Shown piece by piece: positions 56,601 to 64,000 of a DNA stretch of 64,000 bases. Source of the stretch: Formicarius rufipectus (lineage: Eukaryota; Chordata; Aves; Passeriformes; Formicariidae); NCBI GenBank assembly GCA_013399695.1, contig VXAU01001356.1:129262-193261 (forward strand). Reading direction: 5' to 3'. The notes under the pieces were generated by a model. That model ran no database searches. It was not told the origin of the DNA and worked only from the letters and a program-made list of their open reading frames with translations. Position numbers and translations under genes: made by a program. Each line of letters begins with the position of its first letter. Positions within the stretch are counted from its first letter, which is position 1.

Positions 56601-59600
56601 GATAAAGCTAACAACTCTAAAACAAACAAAATAATGTAGCAGGCATTTGTTCTAAAGATTTAAATTAAAAAGGTAACATGTATAAATATATTTAAATCAG
56701 TAATCAAGTGTGTGTGACAACCATACTGAAATGTAAATAATCGAAGTACATGTACCTGCTTTTTTTTTTTTCAGTGAGGAAATTATAGCTAGGAAAAAAT
56801 CGAGCAAAACACACAATTGCTTTTCAAGTTCAGCTTAATCACATTTTTTTTAATTCAAAAAATATCAACATAAAAGACTTACGCATAGTGACTATGAACT
56901 GAGGCAAGACTAAATTCCTTACATTCCTTAAAATATTCTCATAGGCATTGGATAAATTCTAGGATTACTTTTTAATTTTTTGTTATTGTTAAGATTTGTG
57001 AAAAAATTTAAACCTTGATCAGTGTTAGCACTTTTTTTCCAGTAGCATTTTTTTTCCTAGGGATAAAATTGAATCCTAAATCGAGCCCTGAATTTGTATA
57101 TTTTAGTCTATGTCTCCAGATAAATCCAAAATTACTGCTAATAGGTCTTTCAGGACAGACACTAGACAAATATATACAAGACATTGTATGCACCAGATGT
57201 GTACTTCACTTCCAAAAACTGACCGAAAATCACTAAAATTGTTTCTGCTGCTATATAGATTAAAAAAAAAAAAAAATTAAGAAAGGAAAATGTAGCAACA
57301 GGAAGACATTCAGACATCAATATCAACATCCCAACAGTTTATGTAACTGGACTAAAGAATCACATCTGTAATTATTTTTACAATTGTCTTCCTCAAATAC
57401 AGAACTTATGTAACAATCTGGGGATTATACATTGTAGGTAAATTTCAAGATAGATAGGCTTGTTTTAATTCCCTTCACCAATTTCGTGCTCTTGTTACCC
57501 TTAGGTTTCCATGTATAAAAGCAGGGTAATACCTCTTGCACTATGCTTCTGTTATTCTTCTTTCACAGTCCTAGCTTGGCTGTCATCTTAGCACATTGGT
57601 ATATCAAGGATTCTGTGCCACATTTCTGATTTTTATATTTTTTTTTTCTGTCTGATTTTGAGGCGTTTAATGAGGTTTTTTTAGCCTTTCAGGTTCATTG
57701 AGTTTGTGAAAGTTGAAGCAATGTCAGTTCCAGTCTTATGCCTTGGGAAGCAGAGAGAATTGGTGAGGTTAGGGGCTGCTGAACAGCAGTCAGCTATTAC
57801 AGTATAAAAAGTAATAATAGTCATGGATCACTAAAGAAGGTAGCAAGAAAACACAGAATGGAGCTCGTAACAGAGCAAAGAAATGCTGACTTTGTAAAAG
57901 TAAGCAATATATGTAAAACACAGGATCTTTCTCAAAGTAATATAGAGATTAGGTCAGACCTCAACTAATTTATTACAAACCACCCAAATTAACTACATGA
58001 GATTATTTCTTTCCTGTGCCAATTCAGGATATCAGACTGTGGATAGCTTGTTTTTTGACTACCTTTCACTATGCTACCTTTGAAACTTGTATAATGTTAT
58101 TCAGAAAGCTAAATCATTTACTGTTCCCAAACTGGCATGTTAGTTGAGAGACTGCATTTACTTATTAATTGTTAATTAAACTAATTTTAAAAGTCAGGGG
58201 TAAACTATTATCAGCAGAATATTTTGGGATTGAATTAAAAGTAATCAGAGGGCAAAGGTGTGAAAATGAAGTTCAACACATTTTAAAGATATTGAAATTT
58301 TTAGAACATGTAGTGTTTTTTAGCAAAGATGAGCTAGAATTGGCTACACTGTTACCATTACAAATAGTTACAGCATCAAAACAAAAACAGATCACTTGTT
58401 ATAAATGCCTGCTAGAAAACTGAAGAGTACAGTATTAGCTTCAACACTCAGAAAAATGACTCACCCTCATTTTGACATCCAGGTGTTACTTTTGTACTAG
58501 CAAAAAGAATCCAGACCCTAAGAAAAAAACTGTGTTAGTCAGGAACTTAATAGGTATTTCCTCATCCTGTTGCTTTTTATATTATTTTGGGGGAAAAAAA
58601 GACCTAAAATGTTCAATTCTGATTACAGAAGTGATTATCTGTGACAGGTATAAGGTAAATGGAGCACAGTGCACCACAATCCATTGTTTGAAGATAGGGA
58701 ATCACTTGACAAGGATATAACCTAATGCCAATTTCAGAATTCCAGTTTCTATCCCATGGCATTATTTGTTCCTGGAATTGTAGAGCAGAATACCAATTTT
58801 GACTGAAAGGAAAAAAAAAATTCATGTGAAATAAGGAAGCATTCAGAGATTCTTATAGTAATAATCCCACCTCTCTATAACTTATTTAATTCAATATAAG
58901 CATGTGATAAAAGTTACAAGAAATTAATTGTGAATTTTTTTTTCCCAGAAAAAATCCTATTGCTGACTTGTCATCTTAACAGGATAGTTTTCATTTAGTG
59001 TGTGATTTGGGTAAATTCTGCCTGGGCAGCTTTTAAGTTCACTCAGCTTCTCAGCATTGGCTTTCCAGGCATGCTGTTCACATGTTTCACAAATACAAAA
59101 GAGGGCATTTTGAGTGCTGTGAATAGGAACCTAAATAGTGACCTCCTGAGTAAATCACTCTCCTTAGAGAGTGTTTGGGGGCAGTGTTGCCATTGCCACT
59201 ATGCTGAATGCTTATGTGACATTGCTTTCTTTGTGATAATGCTGCACATGGTGTCAGCATGACTTAGTTTGTTATCAATCTGGCAGTAAAGATGATCTTC
59301 CTGTCTCCTGATTTCCCTTTTCTCTGCCTGTCGGTTGCTGCAGTGTTTTCTTTGATAAAGTCTTTTTCTATTTGTCAAAGAGTAAGAACTGGCTATGACA
59401 AGCAAGACAAGAAGGGAGATAGATATTCTCACAACTACTACTGCAAGGACAGGTGAGAAAATTTCATTTTAGGGAAATGAGAATGGGAGGCATATCATGA
59501 TGGTACAGACTCTAGGGGTGAGAGCCATAATTTTGGAACTAGTATTTTACTTTTTTATTTTGACAGATTATTTTAAACTTCTAAATCATAATAAGGATTT

Positions 59601-61136
59601 TTTTTTCCCTTGAAAACAAGACATTTTAATTTACTCTGGCCAGAACTTCCACATAGATACACTCTAGACGTATGTTCTGAGAGATTATTAAGAATGACTT
59701 TTTTTGAAATTTCGTGTTAAACAAATGTGCCTACTAACACATATATTGGTCACTTTTTCCCATAGAAATGTTTATTCTAATTGACTTCCCATTTCTTATT
59801 TATATTAACTCATATCTTTAACTTCTTGTCTTTGCCTTTGAGTTAGCTAACCTGGAAAAAAAAACAAACTGTATTACATAGAAAAACTCCAGTCTTCCAA
59901 CAAATCGTTATTACATTGTACACAACATACTGCTATCTTAAGTGGTTGGATGTTTTCTCTTATTATAATTTATGTTAATACTGAGAAAGAAAATCAGAGT
60001 GAGGGATCACTAGATTAACACCATAAAGGTCACCGTGCTTTGCCATGCTGATTATTAAAAGGGAGGGTGTGGTTGTTTGTTTGTTATGTTTGTTGGCTCA
60101 TCATTTGTTTGCTTCCTTGTTTCATTGTCTGGGAAAATGGCCACGGTTTAAAAAAAAAAATAAAAAAAATTAGAAGAGACTAAGGATTGTAGGGTAAAAT
60201 GCAGCTACTCCCTGGATTGAATGTGATTGACATGCTCCACAAAGATTTCTCATGCAATAATGATAAGCACCTGCCAAGGGGGATGGAATGGCAGATAGAG
60301 CAGAAAGGAGATACCATGGCTTTCTTCCATAGAAATCTTTTCAGGGAGGGGAACATGCTGGTACTTTGTAGTTCCTAAGACCATACAGTACCTGTTAAGC
60401 AAGGGAGATAGATGAAGATATTCTGCTGCTGAGCCAGCAACTGTCGAAATCCCTCTCCTCAGATGACAAGATATGACCACCCCCATTAAGAACATGAAAT
60501 GAACCGAGAGAATTTTACATGAATCATAAATAAAAGTATTCATTACTAAAGTCACTCAAACTCCACCTAAAACTAAATAGATAGTATAAAAGGAAGTTGG
60601 AAATAGGGGGAAAATTGAGGAAGACTCCACAGAAACTATGGGATCAGTTGACAGACTGAACTTGTCTTCCCCCCACCACAGGGATGCTTATTGGGTAAGA
60701 AACATATTCTGTGCACGCTTATTAGATTGCTTTAAACATGTTTTTGCAATCAGACACTACCACTGACAACCCATGAACCTTATTAACCTGTCACAATTTG
60801 TATCAATAAGGAGTGTTAATTTGTAAAGTGTTAGAGTGAGTGCTTTATAGGTGCTAGCAGTTGCCAGCAGCAGGTAACATTTTGGGAAGACCTGCTGAGG
60901 GGTCTCCATGCTGCTGGCTTAGCCCCTGTGAAAAGGACAGCTGAATCACCCCCTGATCCAGTGTATCTATTCCATGAAGGCCCCCTTTATGGGACACCTG
61001 ACAGACTGGTCAGCCATAAGGGTTTCTGTAGGAAAAACAAAGCATATTTGAAGCATGAGCAATCCAGACACTCTGAGTTTGTGAGACAATGCGGCTATGT
61101 GATAAAACCTTGAAAAAGACACAGAAGAGAGAAAAC
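50641..61136. other. Long AT-rich non-coding stretch
   Basis: More than 10 kb without a recognised gene or repeat family. Noted items are a 14-bp perfect tandem duplication (GAGGAGCAAGTATT, 51080-51107) and a CAAA-rich tract (52911-52990). A runs lie near 57261-57275 and 60148-60168. Frames of up to 108 codons (54555-54881, plus; 54866-55174, minus; 60250-60555, minus) show no domain, and I do not call them genes. The part 60830-61136 is GC-richer and directly precedes the LTR at 61137; it might be part of that element. Confidence 0.5.
52911..52990. repeat. (CAAA)n-like low-complexity tract
   Basis: About 80 bp made of ACAAACAA and CCAAAAC words, the complement-like counterpart of the T/G tracts elsewhere in the window. 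No flanking duplication was seen. Confidence 0.85.
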
Positions 61137-61460
61137 TGTGGATGGGAAATAGGTATGAATTTGCAAATATAAATGAGCAAAGAGATACTTACGTGACAAG
61201 GGGACTGTGCAAGAAGAAGAACAGCAGTTTATGTGAACAAGGAACTTTAGCCCATGATAGAATAAAGCAACACGCGTGGACAGTAAGTAGTAGCCAATAA
61301 ACACTTGATTTATGTGTGNCAGTAACCAATAAACGCTTGATTTATGTGTGATGCTGATGCTCTAAATGTATAAAACAATGAACTTTGTAAACAATAAATT
61401 AGCATTAGCCTGAGATCATATTGGTTGTTTTGCTGTGTCCAATTTCCCACTAATTCCGCA
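61137..61460 (+). mobile_element. Class-II-like ERV LTR (5' LTR remnant)
   Basis: A stretch of about 324 bp starts TGTGGATGGG, after a purine-rich run, and ends TTCCGCA. It contains a TATA motif (GTATAAAAC near 61368) and AATAAA (61393-61398) at LTR-like spacing, then a short U5. The start is less certain than the end. An N at 61319 separates two imperfect 30-base copies (61289-61318 and 61321-61350, two differences), so the true LTR may be about 30 bp shorter. The family is inferred from the layout, not searched. Confidence 0.65.
61319..61319. other. Single-N assembly gap inside LTR
   Basis: It is flanked by near-identical 30-base direct repeats containing CCAATAAAC and TTGATTTATGTGTG. The two mismatches leave open a real promoter repeat, an allele difference, or a join of two LTR copies. 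Confidence 0.9.
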
Positions 61461-61560
61461 GGTTTTGGCATCCCTGGGGCACTGAAAAAAAAAATTACTG
61501 AGGAACGAGAAAATCCCACACTAAGAATCAGGTAACACCATCCCCCCTTCACGTGACAGC
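61461..61560 (+). mobile_element. ERV primer-binding-site remnant and leader
   Basis: Two bases after the LTR end comes TTTTGGCATCCCTGGGGCAC (61463-61482). It resembles a CpG-decayed lysine-tRNA type primer-binding site as found in class II elements. An A run and about 60 bases of unassigned leader follow. No gag frame can be seen downstream, so the provirus is incomplete. Confidence 0.45.
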
Positions 61561-64000
61561 TTGTGTTATAGTACTGTGGTTACAATTCAGATTAAAGACC
61601 TCAAAAATGTTACATGAAAATCTATGTAATTTTTGAATAATTGTTTTTTATTGCTTGTCCCTTTTCAAGAATAAGATAATTTACAATATCATGTCTACAT
61701 ATGATTTTTTCTGATCAAAATATTGCCTTTTCTTCCATTATTTTTTTTCTCAAGTACTTTGTGCGTTCTGCTTAACGTGCTACTATCAAAACACTTTCCC
61801 CCAGAAGGAGTGTGTCTTGTCAATCTGTTGTAGCCCCTAGATTACCTTGCCTTGGACATTTGACTGCAATACATCTTTTCTGTTCCTCTGTAGCCTTCCT
61901 AGTTTCATACTTAAAGCTAGAAGAGGAGTGTGAGAGGTTAAGGTAAAACTAGGTAACTCCCTATAAAGGTTTAGGCTTGAATAGATAACTGCATACTGGA
62001 ATCAGATATTGCCTAGACAAGAGCCAGGAGGATGACAAACTTTCCTAACAGCAGACAAACTAATTCCATGCATTTACTTTGTTGCTTTTCAGGAAATATA
62101 TCCTTTGTTTAATTGCTGCTCTCTATCCTCCATATGGACATCAAGCTCAGATTTGACAGGGAAATAATACCAACATATGAGAAATTAATGTGTCTTTGCT
62201 TCCCTTTTGGATTCTCTTTAAATACTACTAATAAATACTAATATTACTAATAAATACATTATTAATTTTTTCAGTGTTCTTCTATAAAGCATAGAAAGCT
62301 TCTATAAAGCTTCTGTAAAGCATGGAGACATCTTACTACATGAGCAACAATATAGCATTTATTCCATTCTTTGTAGGCTTGTATTGTTTCTTCTGAAAAT
62401 AAATCTCTGTGGAGTAAAAAAGGAGAACACAGGAAAAGTGAAATCTATGGTATTTGATGTTTAATTTTATAATTATGTGTCATTAAGTTAAATCCACAAA
62501 GTCAGTCTGCTCAGTCCAAACTTTGTTTCAAAAATAAATTCACTAGGTCACAGGTACGAAACCAAACAGGATTATACAATAGTGCTTTTCTGTGTCATTA
62601 AGACAGTGTAAAGTCATGTTTTCTAAACATCAAGTGATAATAATCTGTGAGAAAAAGCAATGAAAAAAATATATAAACATGGTAAATTAATTTGTTAAAA
62701 AATCAAACATGAAGAGGGACGATAAATGACCAACACATTGATAACACCTTTATTTAAACATCATCTTATTCTAGCTCATCTTTCTAATACAGAGGATTTC
62801 ACTTTATATGACACTAGATATGTTTATAATTCCATGCCAGATGCTGATGCTCTCTATACATTCCTGATAATTTGATTACATCTCATATGTAATCAGGTAA
62901 GACTTGACTATACTACTTTAGAAAGTAAAGACACCCTAAGAGACTTTCATAGGTAAAGACAGATATGCTATTGTTTCTGTTTTCGCAGTGGTGTGACCAA
63001 TTTCATAGAAGATGGAGGAAAAATAGGGGGGGAAAGAAAGGATTGTTTTATTCTACAAATCAAAACTAACAGGAACATGCTTTATATGATTTTTTTGCTT
63101 TCAAAATATATTTCGAATAGTCTTGAAAGTGTTCCCTGTTTTTTCTTTCTTACTTCTTTCTCTTCCTTCTCTTTCTGACACTAAAGCTCTGTATAACAAT
63201 ATATGAACAACACACATTTTAAACACTTTCATGTCTGCATGACAGTATGACTATGGATTTCCTCTATGTATCAAAACAAAAAGTCATCATAATTAATTAG
63301 TATGCAATATTTTATATAACATATTCATAGTTAAAACAGGTGTCATATTTTTCCTTTACCTTTCTCAAAGAGCACGTTTGAGCTGGCTTGAGCACCTAGA
63401 TAATCAGTTTCTAAACAAGATTCTCCTGAATAATCTTTTCCTGTACTAAGTAGTATGCTTTTTTTTTGCTCCTTTTTTCCATCTTTTTTTTTTTTTTCAG
63501 CATATCACATATTCNGATATCTGTGGTGACAGTCATCCATCCTATCTCAGATTCTACAATGTAGATACCTACACATTTTTTGCTCACTCTGCAGTAGAAG
63601 ATGTTATGAGAAATTCTATGATATACAAGTCAGATAAAAACACCCACAATTCTTCTTCCTTTTATATAGGAAAAAATCTTTGGGTTTAGCCTCTTATACT
63701 TTCAGAAAAGTCTATTAGAGATAAGGAGAAATATCCAACACATGCATATCACATGAATAAACATTTGAGTGAGTGGACAGCTCTGCATAAGGTTATTTAC
63801 AAAAAAAGTTATATCTGTGAAACAGTGTACATGAAATTAAGTAGTACTATCATGAATAACTCCACAAATATTTAGTCTCCTTATTTATGTCTATTTTTCA
63901 TGCCAGATTGCAGAGTATTTTTCATCAAATGACCTTGGCACCTAATTGATCAGGCCACCACACTTCTCCAGACTGCTTACGTTTTCTTTCTTTACTCAAA
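61561..64000. other. AT-rich non-coding sequence to window end
   Basis: No gene recognised. Short direct repeats of TACTAATA (62224-62260) and TAAAGC-containing words (62284-62322) occur. A T run (63485-63497) precedes an N at 63515. Confidence 0.5.
63515..63515. other. Single-N assembly gap
   Basis: Unlike most other Ns in the window, no direct repeat is visible on its two sides. It follows a T run by about 18 bases. Confidence 0.9.

Noticed and set aside
60928..61113. 61-codon frame before the 61.1-kb LTR as a viral gene remnant
   Set aside because: No retroviral motif is recognisable. If the LTR is a 5' LTR, as the primer-site remnant suggests, this would be flanking DNA.
1..64000. CRISPR array, operon, phage or other prokaryotic system
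   Set aside because: No spaced direct repeats, no long ORFs and no ribosome binding pattern; the repeats are clearly avian retroelements.

Overview
The window looks like nuclear DNA from a bird: AT-rich, gene-poor vertebrate non-coding sequence, either intergenic or one very large intron. The evidence is the repeats. There are at least eight CR1 LINE copies or remnants, several with the avian 3' end (AATCACAGAAT-like on the minus strand, ATTCTATGATTCT-like on the plus strand). There are also ERVL-type LTRs whose layout I recognise from bird genomes. No cellular protein-coding exon, rRNA or genuine tRNA gene can be supported. The reading frames that look meaningful are decayed CR1 reverse-transcriptase or endonuclease pieces; the rest are short chance frames.

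Layout. 1-4.5 kb: unassigned, with one CR1 remnant. 4.5-5.0 kb: a CR1 fragment split by an LTR. 9.3-10.7 kb: a plus-strand CR1, then a second CR1 made of two head-to-head segments. 13.7-14.1 kb: ERVL-type LTR, minus strand. 14.75-15.0 kb: a tRNA-derived SINE with a (CAA)n end and a 9-bp target-site duplication. 17.9-18.3 kb: LTR family A, plus strand. 22.0-23.1 kb: LTR-like region with an 83-bp tandem duplication. 26.8-28.3 kb: poly-T, three single-N gaps and duplicated blocks best read as a misplaced contig. 29.4-30.1 kb: a solo LTR with a 5-bp target-site duplication. 30.7 kb: CR1. 31.1-32.3 kb: diverged LTR. 35.4 and 36.2 kb: CR1 ends, the second next to an LTR-like stretch. 39.6 kb: CR1 internal fragment. 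45.2 kb: ERVL-type LTR, plus strand. 47.46-50.64 kb: a long CR1 with a 5' inversion, carrying a nested solo LTR of family A with a 6-bp duplication and an artefactual 239-bp duplication at an N. 61.1-61.5 kb: class-II-like LTR followed by a primer-binding-site remnant. The remainder is AT-rich sequence with simple repeats.

There is no operon or pathway here; the features relate to each other through insertion history and assembly quality. I found no convincing new biological system. The best observations are two CR1 insertions with the geometry expected of twin priming, nested solo LTRs with intact target-site duplications, a SINE with a non-CR1 tail, and a self-consistent scaffold error that can be resolved from the sequence alone. 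Repeat family names rest on recognition from memory and were not searched.
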